From Bacteroidota bacterium (lineage in GTDB: Bacteria; Bacteroidota; Bacteroidia; Chitinophagales; Chitinophagaceae): a DNA stretch of 64,000 nucleotides. A program made the position numbers and the translations under genes. Below are positions 1 to 10,068 of this stretch, piece after piece. How positions within the stretch are numbered: the first letter of the stretch is position 1; each line of letters opens with the position of its first letter. The stretch covers positions 1 to 64,000 of the forward strand of contig JABDAN010000004.1 of NCBI GenBank assembly GCA_013289175.1, read 5' to 3'. The notes under the pieces are model-generated. The model was given only the letters and a program-made list of their open reading frames with translations, searched no databases and had not been told where the DNA came from.

Positions 1-1
1 C

Positions 2-130
2 GGTACGGCCCTTCAGGAGAATTTGGTAAATGCAGGATTTATCACCGTGGGTTTGACAATGGTTTTTTCTCTGATTGTCCTAATTTATGGACTCCGAGGA
101 AAGGAGTTTTTTGTTCATCCTCAGCCCTAA
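2..130 (+). CDS. C-terminal end of a membrane transporter (partial)
   Basis: The window opens inside a gene. Frame 2 is open from the first bases to a TAA at 128-130 and encodes about 42 residues. They contain one strongly hydrophobic segment (GFITVGLTMVFSLIVLIYGL) followed by a short polar, proline-containing tail. That is how many major facilitator efflux proteins end, but too little is present to assign a family. The gene begins upstream of the window. Confidence 0.55.
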   Translation, partial: GTALQENLVNAGFITVGLTMVFSLIVLIYGLRGKEFFVHPQP

Positions 131-235
131 GTCGGCAAAATCCTGGAAAGACCGGGTAAAATCGATGCGGTCGTCTTGGTATGGAATCTTGACGGCAGAC
201 TCAAAACACAGCTTCCCTCCTTAGACAGAACCGGT

Positions 236-808
236 CTACTTTTTCCCGCCACCCAGCATGAATCCCAAGGTAATACCCCAATACCCGTTTTTATAAATCG
301 CCGTGGTGGTCCCTAGATCGTTCTCAGAAGTGGTAATGGAGGTCGTCGGAACAAAGTGGTAGGCGAAACCAAAACAGAGGTGGTGCCATTCAAATCCCAG
401 CCGGATCAATCCCCCCATTTTGCCTGTACTGGTTTGGATCTCACTCATTTCGGGTGGCATATTGCCGCCACATCCGCCATTCAAAACGGAATTATTGTAA
501 AAGCCAAAACCTCCACCGGCTGTGACTCGGAAATGCTGGCTTCGGATAAAATAATAGTCGAAAGTTAGGACAGAGGATCCAGTCATGGTCATGTCATAAA
601 TCACTGCTTCGAACTGGATTCCTGCTTTATATAGGCCATGGAACGTATAACTGGGATTGATGTTAAAAATTACCCCAGTTTGGGTGGCCTGAAAGGCTAT
701 TCCGGAATTCATCGCGACCTGGAAAGGGCGATAGACTTCGCCGTTCTGCGCGTAGGATTGGACAAGGGATGACAAACAACTCAGGGTAACCAGGTAAAAA
801 TTCTTCAT
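236..808 (-). CDS. Hypothetical secreted beta-barrel-like protein
   Basis: This 190-residue protein starts with a clear signal peptide (MKNFYLVTLSCLSSLVQSYAQ). The rest alternates short hydrophobic and polar stretches rich in Gly, Tyr and Phe (for example RVTAGGGFGFYNN, GYWGITLGFMLGGG). It ends in a Gly-rich strand followed by two lysines. The pattern fits a small outer-membrane beta-barrel of the kind common in Bacteroidota, but no specific family is recognised. It is convergent with the partial transporter gene at the window edge. No operon partner is visible. Confidence 0.6.
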   Translation of the reverse strand: MKNFYLVTLSCLSSLVQSYAQNGEVYRPFQVAMNSGIAFQATQTGVIFNINPSYTFHGLYKAGIQFEAVIYDMTMTGSSVLTFDYYFIRSQHFRVTAGGGFGFYNNSVLNGGCGGNMPPEMSEIQTSTGKMGGLIRLGFEWHHLCFGFAYHFVPTTSITTSENDLGTTTAIYKNGYWGITLGFMLGGGKK

Positions 809-1733
809 GTGGTTGGCTTTAGTTCTTTAAGCAGACAAGTTGTCCATACGAATTTGCTGCTATGAGATTGTTAAAACCTCGACTACTAAGGGTTTACCTG
901 TAGAGGCCGGAATAAAGCGGAATAAAGAATGAATATATTTCTTGGTTCAGCAAAGGAACCCTGAACAATTCGTAGATCTAAGCCATTGGATGATCATGAT
1001 GGATAAGAACAGGATGGATAAAATCAATCGAGTGATCTCCTATGTAAATGCCCTCATGAGCCGGCTACCTGTCAAAGGAAAAGGCAAATGGAGATGGGTT
1101 CATTACAAACCATTCCGACAAACGTATTCATACTAAAAGGGTACAGCCGCAGCTGGTATTAAACTTTCGGAACCAGGATCCATTCACGCAAATATTGGGT
1201 TAAAAGACACATACCCCGCGTGAGGGGCAGTGTATTGATCAGCTGGCCCTGTTGACTTATACTTTGTTCCGTCGGCAACGCGAACTTGTCAGGCATTTGA
1301 AAAAAGAAACCGCTGGGCAACCCAAGTTTGAGTAAGCCATCGCCTGTAAACATAAAAATACTATCGAGAATCTTTCCTTGTGGTGTTAGGGTGACGTCGT
1401 CACCGAAGATTGGGACGTTCATAAAAATTGGATTTTACTAAAATTAGGAAAAAAACCAATTCAAAAATCAGGGTCACCCCAAAGGATATCCACAAGAATC
1501 GGCCCTTTTTTAGCGGTATCGGCATGATGGGTAGGTCGCCGGTCGTCCGGGGTCTTAAATTGAATATCGCCTATTTATTATTTGCTGGAAAAAAACTTCG
1601 GAATATTTTTGGATGCCGATTCGAAAAAATGGAAGAAGTAAACGTGGGAGGCTGAATCAGCCGGTAGTTGCGATTCATGTAAAAGGTCGGCTGTTCCTTT
1701 AGTGCCATTTCAAAAAATTTATCCTTTTTAGAG
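809..1733. other. Long stretch without a convincing gene
   Basis: This 925-bp stretch holds only short open frames on both strands. The best are 942-1136 (+), which needs a TTG start, and 1159-1422 (-), which has an ATG start and encodes 87 residues beginning MNVPIFGDDV. Neither resembles a known family, and their composition is not clearly protein-like. Either could be a remnant. No RNA gene, insertion sequence or strong hairpin is visible. Confidence 0.4.
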
Positions 1734-2135
1734 ATGATGACGAACGAGATAGCCAAAACTGCCTTTGTACCCCAGTTGATAATCGCCCATGGTACAATGA
1801 ATCTAGAATTTTATAAAAATGCCTTTGGAGCGGTTGAAACAAAAAATATTACCAACGAGGATGGCAGTATACATGTTTCAGAAATGCTGATCGAGGGGGC
1901 GATGTTTCATTTTCATGAAGAATCCTGGGATGGTTCTACGTTCCATCCGCTAAGCCACCAGGGCGTGACCACCATTATAGGCCTGATGGTCGCAGACATG
2001 GATCAGGTTATGAACCGTGCCTTGAAGGCTGGTGCCCAAGAGATCTCCCCCGCAGAAAGTTACGACTATGGCTACCGGCAGGGTAAAATCTTGGATCCGC
2101 TAGGCCACCTATGGCTTATAGAGATGGTTATCTAA
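1734..2135 (+). CDS. VOC-family (PhnB/glyoxalase-like) protein
   Basis: This 133-residue protein has two beta-alpha-beta-beta-beta modules typical of the vicinal oxygen chelate fold. The first contains FYKNAFGAVE and the second ends DPLGHLWLIE. That pattern is usual in PhnB-like members of the glyoxalase/bleomycin-resistance superfamily. Members bind metals or small ligands, and the substrate cannot be read from the sequence. ATG codons at 1734 and 1737 are both possible starts. The gene lies 128 bp upstream of a second VOC gene on the same strand, so the two may be related by duplication or function. Confidence 0.8.
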   Translation: MMTNEIAKTAFVPQLIIAHGTMNLEFYKNAFGAVETKNITNEDGSIHVSEMLIEGAMFHFHEESWDGSTFHPLSHQGVTTIIGLMVADMDQVMNRALKAGAQEISPAESYDYGYRQGKILDPLGHLWLIEMVI

Positions 2136-2263
2136 AGTCACCAGGCGTTTTTTATCCATCAGCCATGCACCATCGGATCACCGACTTATCTTGTATGTGA
2201 TCTCGGGGTTCGCTTGGCATTTTTGTATTGTTGTTTAACTTTATTGGACTAAAAAAACCTACT

Positions 2264-2689
2264 ATGACTTCAGTTAATCCTTATTTGATTTTTGATGGCA
2301 ATTGCGAAGAGGCGTTCAATTTTTACAAAAAAGTTTTTGGAGGAGAATTTCAAGTGATTAGTCGATTTAAAGACTTGCCTCCCACACCTGGTATGGAAAT
2401 TCCTGAACAGTTTCAAAACCGGATAATGCATATTTCATTACCTATCAGCAAGGAATCGGTGTTGATGGCCGGTGACTCCAATCCGGCCATGGGGGAAGTA
2501 AAAATGGGAGATAATATTTCTTTGTCGGTTAACACGGAATCAACCAGCGAAGCGGACCGGATCTTCTCCGGATTGGCGGCGGGTGGAAAAATCACTATGC
2601 CGATCGCAAAGGCTTTCTGGGGCGCCTATTTTTGAATGCTGACCGATAAATTTGGTATCAATTGGATGGTCAATTGTGATGTCAAATAG
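2264..2689 (+). pseudogene. PhnB-like VOC protein cut by an in-frame stop
   Basis: The protein starts MTSVNPYLIFDGNCEEAF, the classic start of PhnB-like VOC proteins. An upstream TTG at 2228 would only add 12 unsupported residues. The frame stops at TGA 2633-2635 after FWGAYF, yet the same frame continues for 17 codons with MLTDKFGINWMVNCDVK to a TAG at 2687-2689. Family members normally read ...FWGAYFGMLTDKFGINWM, so TGA sits exactly where a glycine codon (GGA) is expected. One G-to-T change explains it. The truncated protein would lack the last strand and its conserved acidic/aromatic residues, so it is probably inactive unless this is a sequencing error. Confidence 0.8.
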
Positions 2690-2773
2690 AAAGTTTCATT
2701 CCTACTGAGCTTCAGAATCAGGGAGAAAAACCCGCACTAAAAGCGAATCTTCGAATTTAGCACTCCGGAAGAG

Positions 2774-5700
2774 TCATTTTTTTTCCTCCCCGGCGGGTGC
2801 AGACGACGATCCAAGTTTTAAAAGGAAGGGTAAGAGGGCAGAGAGACTGGTGATGAGCGCAATGATTTTTGCAGATACTTCCTGTTGGGTTAAAAACAGG
2901 AAGATAAAGACGGACATGATGATGACCAGTACAATCGTACGAAGATTTGCCCAGGAAGCACCCGACTGCATGGTGGCAAAGAGCTTTTTTTCTTCAGGTG
3001 TCAGGCTACGGGAAATAATAAATTGACGGAAACTAAAACTGATCAGGCGAATACGTTGATTATAAATCACCAGAAGATTTTTACTGAGCAAATCATAGAT
3101 CACCGATTCATTTTTTTGGTTTAACAGACCGTCATTGGCCAGACAATAGAGTAAGTATTTTTCCTTGTCTTGGAGATTTTGCCAAACACATTCAAAAGTA
3201 GCCCAATCCTTAGTGGCTCGGTCAGTGACTGCGGATTCGAAAAGGATTAGATTCGTCTTTTTGTAAAATAAATCATATTCTGACTTCAGGCTTTTCAGGA
3301 AATGATCGACAAGGGTTTTATTTTTAATCTTTTCACCAGTTTCATCATATTGATTCCGGATACATTTGCCCCAAAATCCATCACCACTGCCTTCATAATG
3401 GCTACTGAATCCTGATCCCGCATCGCCGATGAATTTGGTGAGATAAATTTGACGGGCAATGTTTTTTACGATCCAGTAGATAGCTGTCAAGATACCCAGG
3501 AGCATGAGCAGAAATACCACCCAAAGCCGGGGATCAATCCGCAAACCACTTGGTAGGTTGGAAATTATTTTGAACTTGTAAGGCGCAGGACGTGAATCAT
3601 TGAGTGACGGTGGGATTTTCCAATGAGGTTTGGCCCAGTTAAGCGTGATGGAATCCCGTCCTACATACCAATGATATAGATTATCCTGCTTGGAACTATC
3701 ATAAAGCGGGGGAAGACCAGCCGGGTCTTTATAGAATAAATTGAAAGTTCCGGAGATTGCCAGGTAAAATGCTTCAGAGCGGCTGTCATAGTCGGTGCGA
3801 ATCTCAGAATGGTCCTGCGCTGAATCGTGTGCTGGACTCACCCTGCCTGCGAAGAAGGGATAGATACCGTGATGGTACTGGATTACCCGAAAGTTGTCAT
3901 CCTTGCCCGTAAAATCGGGTTGATTGGTCCGAAGAAAAAACTGGATATTTCTTTCTCTTTTCTGGATTCCATCAGCAATTTCCAACTGCTCTTTTTTTAC
4001 CGATTGCCGGAGTTCATGACTGTAGGCATACCAGCTGTATTCCAATACCGGAAGGACTGCAATGGCAAAAATAAAAAGCGTTACGAAGACACTATAGGAA
4101 AACAATTTTTTTTCTTCGACGGATTTATCGTTCCAACGGGTGAAATTGATCGCCCGCCGCCTAAGCCAAGCCGAGAACCGGATCCATCTACTTTGCTTTC
4201 TGATCACGATGGTTCGTACAAGCAAGGCAATAACCAAAACCATGGTGAAATAGGACAAGGGTTCCAGAGGCCATTCCATAAAATAACTCAGCGCATACAC
4301 TGCGATGCCGGAGGCAAAAACCGGCCAAATATATTTTTTAGATTCTGTCCGGCTCAACATGCCCATCTTGCGCTGGAGAAGCCAAAGCGTATAAAGTCCA
4401 ATGAAAGGGGTAAGCAGCCCAAGCACCAGTACAGTGTAGTCTACGTCAAAACCGATCCAGGGGCTGAAGATCGATGCCAATGAAAAAATTGCAATATAGA
4501 TAACCAATAAAAAACTACCATTGAAATAGAGACTGAATTTTTCTCTGCTTGGTACAATGCGCCAGTAATATTCCATCGGAGAATATAGAAAGGTTCTTGG
4601 TGCTCTGCGATAAAGCAACATGAAAAATAGGTACAGCAACAGATAAGTCAGCATGCAGAAAAAAAGACTGAAACTCAGTATCCGAAGGTTTGCAGGTTCC
4701 AGGTAATCATTGTTGTAAAATACGGCAAGAAACAAAGGATGATGTTTAATTGGTTGGATACGAAGCCGGTAATCGGTACCGTAAAAAGCCACCCGCCCGG
4801 ATTGGATGCCCTGGCGACCTTTGAGCGATCCAAGAATCCAGGGAAGACGCCCAATCTCATCCAAAAAATTTTCTCGTAAACTTTTTAGTGTATCGGAATG
4901 AATCAACGTATTGCCTGAGGCATCAAATAGGCAATAACCATAACCTGCCGGCAGTACGGTGTTGACCAGGGAATAAAGCCTTGTCTCCATTACCTGCGCC
5001 ATGAGGCTGGGAATTTTACTATACCGGCAAAGGTTTACCCTGAATTCACCGGATACCCAGCTTTGAACGGGTGCAATGATGAGCATAGACGAATCGCCGA
5101 TGTCTTTATATTTGAAATGGGCAGACAATTCCTGGAAATAAGGTCTTGGCCGTACATTCACGAATTGAATGGTATCATAATTCAGTTCATTGCGCAAGGC
5201 GGAATCCATTTGAGGCGAAATATATTTTATTCTGACCGTCTCTCTGCCCGTATCACTGATCCATCCAATATGATCCGCATCGTGGTAAATAGGAATGTGA
5301 CCGGACAGGATCCTGCCTTGCCTGTCAAAAGCAGGGTTCAGGTAACTGGAGTCGATCTCTATTAAAAAGGATGGTGTATGGTCCCTGGATGCCTGATCCC
5401 ATTTTGTCGTGTCCATATAATCGGACAAACGGTTATCAAAATATACCATTTCATTTTCAGCCTGAGTCAGTTCTGCCGTGAGGGAATCTTCCAGTTTGAC
5501 AGAAAGGGCTTCTAGATTTGCCTTTACCTGTACCCTTCCCTGGTTTAGCAGGATCAGCTGTGTGCTGACGATGGTGATGAAACTGGCCAATGCGAAAAGA
5601 AAAGCCACCCCAATAACTATATTTATCGCGAAAATCCGGTCCCTGTCATTCATCATAAATATCTTCAGAAAGGGAAGACTCAGTAAAAAAAGCACCAGAC

Positions 5701-6463
5701 AGGTCACCAGGGTATAGGATGTGCCCACGGGAATGGCGTGCAGGTGGGCATTGTAGGTATCTGTTTTCATCAGACCGCAGAGCACCATTCGATGACGCCC
5801 CAGTTGGAATGGATAAGTAAATAATTTGTAATCGGTACCCTCCAGGGAAATATCATTCATATCTGGAGAGCGCATACCATCGTGTTTGGGAATGAGGCTA
5901 TCCAGGTTGACATCCTGTTCCATACCGGGTTGGTAGTCTTGGTAGATAATTTTACCTGCAGTGTCCTTACCCATGCGCTGGCAGTAATGAACCAACAGGA
6001 AGGCATCGAATACTTCCTTTCCCGAGGCCGTACAGGTCGTCATGAAATCCGTTAGGGGTTGGAGGTGTCCATAAGTTTGGTGATCGGCAGAATCTGGATA
6101 GTTCTGTACAAAAAGTATATTCCATCCAGCGTCCCGGAAAATAAAATAAACATAATCCTGATATGATAGCCGCTCTTTTCCTGTGGTGCTGCATTCGGCG
6201 GAAACCATCGTCGCTGAATCCAATCCGACAATACCTGGGGCGGTCGCCGTATTGCGATAGTAACTACGGGTGTCGATGCTTTTTGAAATCATATTCTGCG
6301 CTGCCCGGTTGAGTTTCAAAAAGGCCTGTCTTTTCAGGTTGCTGGCATTGAGCGGGATGAATATAAAAAAATAAGGCACCAGGAATATGGCTAGCAGGAA
6401 GACGATGGATACCAGGACGGTTATCCTTCGTTTATCGGGCAATATGTTTTTTATATTCGCCAC
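2774..6463 (-). CDS. Large multi-pass membrane protein of unknown function
   Basis: This 1229-residue protein begins with a membrane segment near residues 14-37 (VLVSIVFLLAIFLVPYFFIFI). A predicted external domain of about 200 residues and two more helices (about 247-305) follow. After a second external domain of about 300 residues comes a cluster of roughly seven helices (about 605-820), a third external segment and another helix (WVVFLLMLLGILTAIYW). A cytoplasmic part of about 170 residues contains a winged-helix-like stretch (KEKYLLYCLANDGLL). The protein ends in two helices (TIVLVIIMSVFIFLFLTQ, IIALITSLSALLPFLLKL). The external parts could be sensor domains. No kinase, cyclase or Walker motif is visible. 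It stands alone, with no obvious operon partner. Confidence 0.75.
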   Translation of the reverse strand: MANIKNILPDKRRITVLVSIVFLLAIFLVPYFFIFIPLNASNLKRQAFLKLNRAAQNMISKSIDTRSYYRNTATAPGIVGLDSATMVSAECSTTGKERLSYQDYVYFIFRDAGWNILFVQNYPDSADHQTYGHLQPLTDFMTTCTASGKEVFDAFLLVHYCQRMGKDTAGKIIYQDYQPGMEQDVNLDSLIPKHDGMRSPDMNDISLEGTDYKLFTYPFQLGRHRMVLCGLMKTDTYNAHLHAIPVGTSYTLVTCLVLFLLSLPFLKIFMMNDRDRIFAINIVIGVAFLFALASFITIVSTQLILLNQGRVQVKANLEALSVKLEDSLTAELTQAENEMVYFDNRLSDYMDTTKWDQASRDHTPSFLIEIDSSYLNPAFDRQGRILSGHIPIYHDADHIGWISDTGRETVRIKYISPQMDSALRNELNYDTIQFVNVRPRPYFQELSAHFKYKDIGDSSMLIIAPVQSWVSGEFRVNLCRYSKIPSLMAQVMETRLYSLVNTVLPAGYGYCLFDASGNTLIHSDTLKSLRENFLDEIGRLPWILGSLKGRQGIQSGRVAFYGTDYRLRIQPIKHHPLFLAVFYNNDYLEPANLRILSFSLFFCMLTYLLLYLFFMLLYRRAPRTFLYSPMEYYWRIVPSREKFSLYFNGSFLLVIYIAIFSLASIFSPWIGFDVDYTVLVLGLLTPFIGLYTLWLLQRKMGMLSRTESKKYIWPVFASGIAVYALSYFMEWPLEPLSYFTMVLVIALLVRTIVIRKQSRWIRFSAWLRRRAINFTRWNDKSVEEKKLFSYSVFVTLFIFAIAVLPVLEYSWYAYSHELRQSVKKEQLEIADGIQKRERNIQFFLRTNQPDFTGKDDNFRVIQYHHGIYPFFAGRVSPAHDSAQDHSEIRTDYDSRSEAFYLAISGTFNLFYKDPAGLPPLYDSSKQDNLYHWYVGRDSITLNWAKPHWKIPPSLNDSRPAPYKFKIISNLPSGLRIDPRLWVVFLLMLLGILTAIYWIVKNIARQIYLTKFIGDAGSGFSSHYEGSGDGFWGKCIRNQYDETGEKIKNKTLVDHFLKSLKSEYDLFYKKTNLILFESAVTDRATKDWATFECVWQNLQDKEKYLLYCLANDGLLNQKNESVIYDLLSKNLLVIYNQRIRLISFSFRQFIISRSLTPEEKKLFATMQSGASWANLRTIVLVIIMSVFIFLFLTQQEVSAKIIALITSLSALLPFLLKLGSSSAPAGEEKK

Positions 6464-6942
6464 TGCTTGATGAATCGTAAGAACTTTCCCGTAGGTAAAC
6501 AGTCAGTTGTCCAAGGTAGGAAGATTTCTATAGTTCCTTTTGATCTTTAGAAGGGAAAAGCGGCAGGAGAATTGATTGAGAGGCACCCGCTTTAAACCTA
6601 TATGAACGAGCATTTTTGAAATTCTTGAACTTGCAATAAGCAATTCCTTTATGTTTCCTGTTTTCCCAACCCCCTCCAACGTAATAAAAAAATAGGCCTG
6701 TACAGGAGGCCTTGCCAAATTTTGAGGGCATTTCTCAGGCCCTTTGAGGGAAAGGTTTTTTCAGGGATAATCATTGGAAATGTGCAAAAGTTATTTGTCC
6801 AGATGTTCCTTTTTAAACATTATAATTAACTGTATATTAATTGTATATATATTTATAATATATTAATATATAACGAGGGATCCTGGTCGCTCTTTTGGCA
6901 GTTCTTTTGTAACAGGTAGGTATATCCAATATCTGAAAAACT
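6464..6942. promoter_or_regulatory. Divergent intergenic region with AT-rich promoter zone
   Basis: This 479-bp region separates the leftward 1229-residue membrane gene from the rightward AsmA gene, so both promoters should lie here. A very AT-rich block at about 6815-6872 (repeated TATATT/TTAATATA) is a likely promoter zone. Small leftward open frames at 6503-6731 overlap each other in two frames and look like chance. No clear operator palindrome or RNA gene is visible. Confidence 0.35.
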
Positions 6943-9639
6943 ATGAAATCCAAAATCCTCAAAATTGCAGGAGTTATCCTGCTTATTGCCGTTACCCTTG
7001 TTTGGGCGACACCCTGGCTGATCAAAGGAAAGATTACACACCTTGTAAAAGCCGAGCTCAACAAAGAACTAAAAGCCCATGTAGATTTTGCTGATCTGAA
7101 TATTTCCCTGTTCCGGCATTTTCCTAAAATTACCATCGCACTGGATAGCGTCGTCCTAACCTGTGTTGGTGAATTTCAGGGAGACACCTTGATGACTGCC
7201 AGACAATTTAATATTATCTGCAACGCCAAGGGATTTATATCCGCAGACACGATTGAAGTATATTCAATCGCTGCCGATGAACCGCGAATTCACGCACTCA
7301 CCAACAAATACGGCCACTCCAACTGGAACATATTGAAATCACCTGGTAGCCCGGAAGATTTGGTCGATTCTTCCTCCAAGGCCCTTAAAATGGAAATTAA
7401 ACGATATGCCATTCACCAGGGTTATGTAGACTATTTGGATGAAGGGAAGAAGTTCCATCTGGAGGTCCTTAACCTTGAACAAGAGGGGAGGGGTGATTTT
7501 AACACAGACGTTTTTACATTGAAAACCAAGACCACAGCGGACCTGGTCAATTTTGATTATGAAGGGACTATACCATGCAGGTTCGCCGCTATGACCAGCA
7601 TTGACCTTGCCCTTCATGTTGAAAATAAAACACATACCTACTCTTTTAATACCGACCAGGTATTTTTCAATGACCTGAAATTGCACACCGAAGGATTTTT
7701 TCAATGGATCAATGATAGTACCTATGCTATGAACATCCGGTTCAAAGCCCCTTCCACCAAGTTTAAAAATGCCCTTTCGATGCTGCCGGCTGTCTACCAA
7801 CAGGATTTTGCCCGCATTGAATCGAGCGGCCAGGTCAATTTCAATGGTTTTATAAAGGGTAAATATGATGAAAAACATTTTCCTGCTTTTCACACCAATC
7901 TGTTTGTACGGAGCGGATTTTTTAAATATCCTGATCTGGGCAGTGGAGTAGAAAACATCAATCTTGGAGTCCAGTTGGACAACCCCGATGGGGGGGCAGA
8001 CCACACCACTTTAAATATTTCTGAAGCGCATGCAGAGATCAATCATGAGTCCCTGGATCTGCATTTGCTATTGAAAAATCCTGAAACAAAACCCTTTATC
8101 GACTTCGGTTTTGTAGGAAAACTTGACCTGTCCAATATTTCAAAATGCTTGAAATTGGGATCCGGAACCGTTTTAAGCGGAATATTCAGTGCGGATTTAC
8201 ACGCCAAAGGGCTGATACCTGAAATAGAAAGTCACAAAAAAGACCTCTTTGAAGCGGGCGGTAAACTTGAGCTGAGGGATTTTTCATTTTCGTCCAACAG
8301 TTATCCTCAAACGGTCAAGCTGAATGATTTGCTTATGACCTTCCAACCCAAAAATGTGCTTATTGATGAATTGAATGCCGAATACCTGGCTTCCCATATT
8401 GGCATCTCTGGAAGTTTGGATAATTTATTTGATTTTGCCATTCGCAATAAGCCGCTGAAAGGTTCAATCAATCTAAAGGCAGACGAAGTTAATTTGAGAG
8501 CATGGTTAAAAACAAACACCCAAACCGCAACCAACCTTTCCGCTCCCAACGGTTCTGCGTTTTCAGTGCCTGATCATATTGATTTTAACGTACACGCTCA
8601 AGCCGATAAATTACACTATGACAACCTGGATATGCAAGATCTTTCCTGCAACCTATTGATTTCGGATCAAACGATTCACCTGACGGATCTAAAGGCTAGT
8701 GGGCTGGACGGTGAAATCGCCATGTTTGGTACTTATTCAACTTTGGAAGGCTCGGAAAGTCCAGAGATCTCCGTAACCTACGATGTAAAGGGACTGGACG
8801 TTCAGAAAACTTTTTTGGCATTCAATACGGTTAGAAGAATAATGCCCGTTGCCAAGTTTATATCGGGCAGTCTCAATGCACATATGACACTGAATGGACG
8901 GCTGCAGGATGATTTGATACCAGATCTTCAGACCTTGAATGGCGATGGGAATGTACAATTGGTGAATGGGTCGATGAAGAATTTTGGCCCTCTGGATAAA
9001 CTTTCTCAAGCTTTGGATATTGCCGCACTTAAAGATATTCCATTGACCGATGTCAACGCTGATTTTACTTTTAAAGGAGGTAAAGTGGCCGTGGCTCCTT
9101 TCCTTGTTCGCACCAATGACATCGACATGGCTATTGACGGAAGTCACGGCTTCGATCAGTCACTGGATTACGGCATCAGCCTGAATGTTCCGCGCAACAA
9201 GATTGGCAGCAAGGGCAATATTTTTATAAAAAACGTAGTCACACTCGCAGCTGACAAAGGTATCCCGGTCAAATTAAAAGATGAAGTCAGTGTAAATGTG
9301 AAAATGAGTGGAACCATCAATAATTCAGAGGTCAAGGAGGACATGGATTCGGTGGTCAATTTAGCCGCTCAAGATTTAAAAAAAGAAGTAAATGATTTTG
9401 TCAATGCCAAACTAGACAGCGCAAGACGCCAACTGCACCCCTCTTTGGCTTCCCATAAAAAACCATTGTTTGTACAGGCGAGCTACAAATCTAAAACCGG
9501 TTTAAAGAACAAAAAATCTTCCAGTGCTTCTCATAAAAAGAGTGCATTGGTCAAGAAAAAAAAGAAACATAAAACCCCGAGTCGCCACTATTCTACTTCT
9601 TTGAAAAAGGAGAAAAGTGTGGCAGACAATGGCCGCTAG
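6943..9639 (+). CDS. AsmA family protein
   Basis: This 898-residue protein starts with a single membrane anchor (residues about 4-26) followed by the AsmA-type start, in which GKITHLVKAELNKELKAHVDFADLNISLFRHFP matches the family pattern. AsmA proteins are envelope proteins related to bridge-like lipid-transport proteins and are linked to outer-membrane homeostasis. The central and C-terminal parts hold repeated beta-strand segments and an AsmA_2-like region (about 600-800, GDGNVQLVNGSMKNFGPLDKLSQAL). The last roughly 60 residues are an unusual Lys/Ser-rich, low-complexity tail. The gene appears monocistronic. Confidence 0.85.
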   Translation: MKSKILKIAGVILLIAVTLVWATPWLIKGKITHLVKAELNKELKAHVDFADLNISLFRHFPKITIALDSVVLTCVGEFQGDTLMTARQFNIICNAKGFISADTIEVYSIAADEPRIHALTNKYGHSNWNILKSPGSPEDLVDSSSKALKMEIKRYAIHQGYVDYLDEGKKFHLEVLNLEQEGRGDFNTDVFTLKTKTTADLVNFDYEGTIPCRFAAMTSIDLALHVENKTHTYSFNTDQVFFNDLKLHTEGFFQWINDSTYAMNIRFKAPSTKFKNALSMLPAVYQQDFARIESSGQVNFNGFIKGKYDEKHFPAFHTNLFVRSGFFKYPDLGSGVENINLGVQLDNPDGGADHTTLNISEAHAEINHESLDLHLLLKNPETKPFIDFGFVGKLDLSNISKCLKLGSGTVLSGIFSADLHAKGLIPEIESHKKDLFEAGGKLELRDFSFSSNSYPQTVKLNDLLMTFQPKNVLIDELNAEYLASHIGISGSLDNLFDFAIRNKPLKGSINLKADEVNLRAWLKTNTQTATNLSAPNGSAFSVPDHIDFNVHAQADKLHYDNLDMQDLSCNLLISDQTIHLTDLKASGLDGEIAMFGTYSTLEGSESPEISVTYDVKGLDVQKTFLAFNTVRRIMPVAKFISGSLNAHMTLNGRLQDDLIPDLQTLNGDGNVQLVNGSMKNFGPLDKLSQALDIAALKDIPLTDVNADFTFKGGKVAVAPFLVRTNDIDMAIDGSHGFDQSLDYGISLNVPRNKIGSKGNIFIKNVVTLAADKGIPVKLKDEVSVNVKMSGTINNSEVKEDMDSVVNLAAQDLKKEVNDFVNAKLDSARRQLHPSLASHKKPLFVQASYKSKTGLKNKKSSSASHKKSALVKKKKKHKTPSRHYSTSLKKEKSVADNGR

Positions 9640-10068
9640 TGGTTACTGATATGCCAATGGGGTTGATATGTAAATTTGCTTGCAAAAAGAGACAGCCCCA
9701 ATGGCAAAATCGGTCAGCTAACTTAAAAAAACGGTTTTTAAGTTGGTTGGAAGTATTGGCCGCTTTCCAATTGATTGTGGCCAATATTCTTTTTTTGCAG
9801 CTGGCAGGGAGACTGGCAAAAAAAATTTCTTTCCGTTTTCAGTTGTTGGGAAGTCGTTTTCCGGGTTGGCTTGACTTTGAATTGTCAAAACGGACTGAGA
9901 TGTTATACATTGATATCCAGCTTCATGGATAATATGGTTCAAGCCCATTATGAGGATCAGACCTGGGGAATTTCCTCCCGTAAACCTGGACAAGTTTTCT
10001 TATTTTAGTGCGGTTGCCGAACAACGCTCAGGTCAACTTACTTATTTCTCCTTTCTTTATGGGAGCCC
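9640..10068. other. Intergenic region with several inverted repeats
   Basis: No convincing gene lies in these 429 bp. The region is rich in hairpin potential. AACTTAAAAA at 9720-9729 pairs perfectly with 9735-9744 across a 5-bp loop. TATTGGCC at 9754-9761 pairs perfectly with GGCCAATA at 9779-9786. An imperfect CCAATGGGG/CCCCAATGG pair lies at about 9652-9703. Longer arms around 9832-9896 (TCCGTTTT/AAAACGGA) also pair. They could act as terminators for the AsmA gene or be remnants of a small palindromic repeat element. Confidence 0.4.

Noticed and set aside
3827-4483. 218-residue frame on the plus strand
   Set aside because: It is fully antisense to the 1229-residue membrane gene and has a Pro/Arg/His-rich, unstructured composition.
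7339-8004. 221-residue frame on the minus strand
   Set aside because: It lies entirely within and antisense to the AsmA gene and shows no family pattern.
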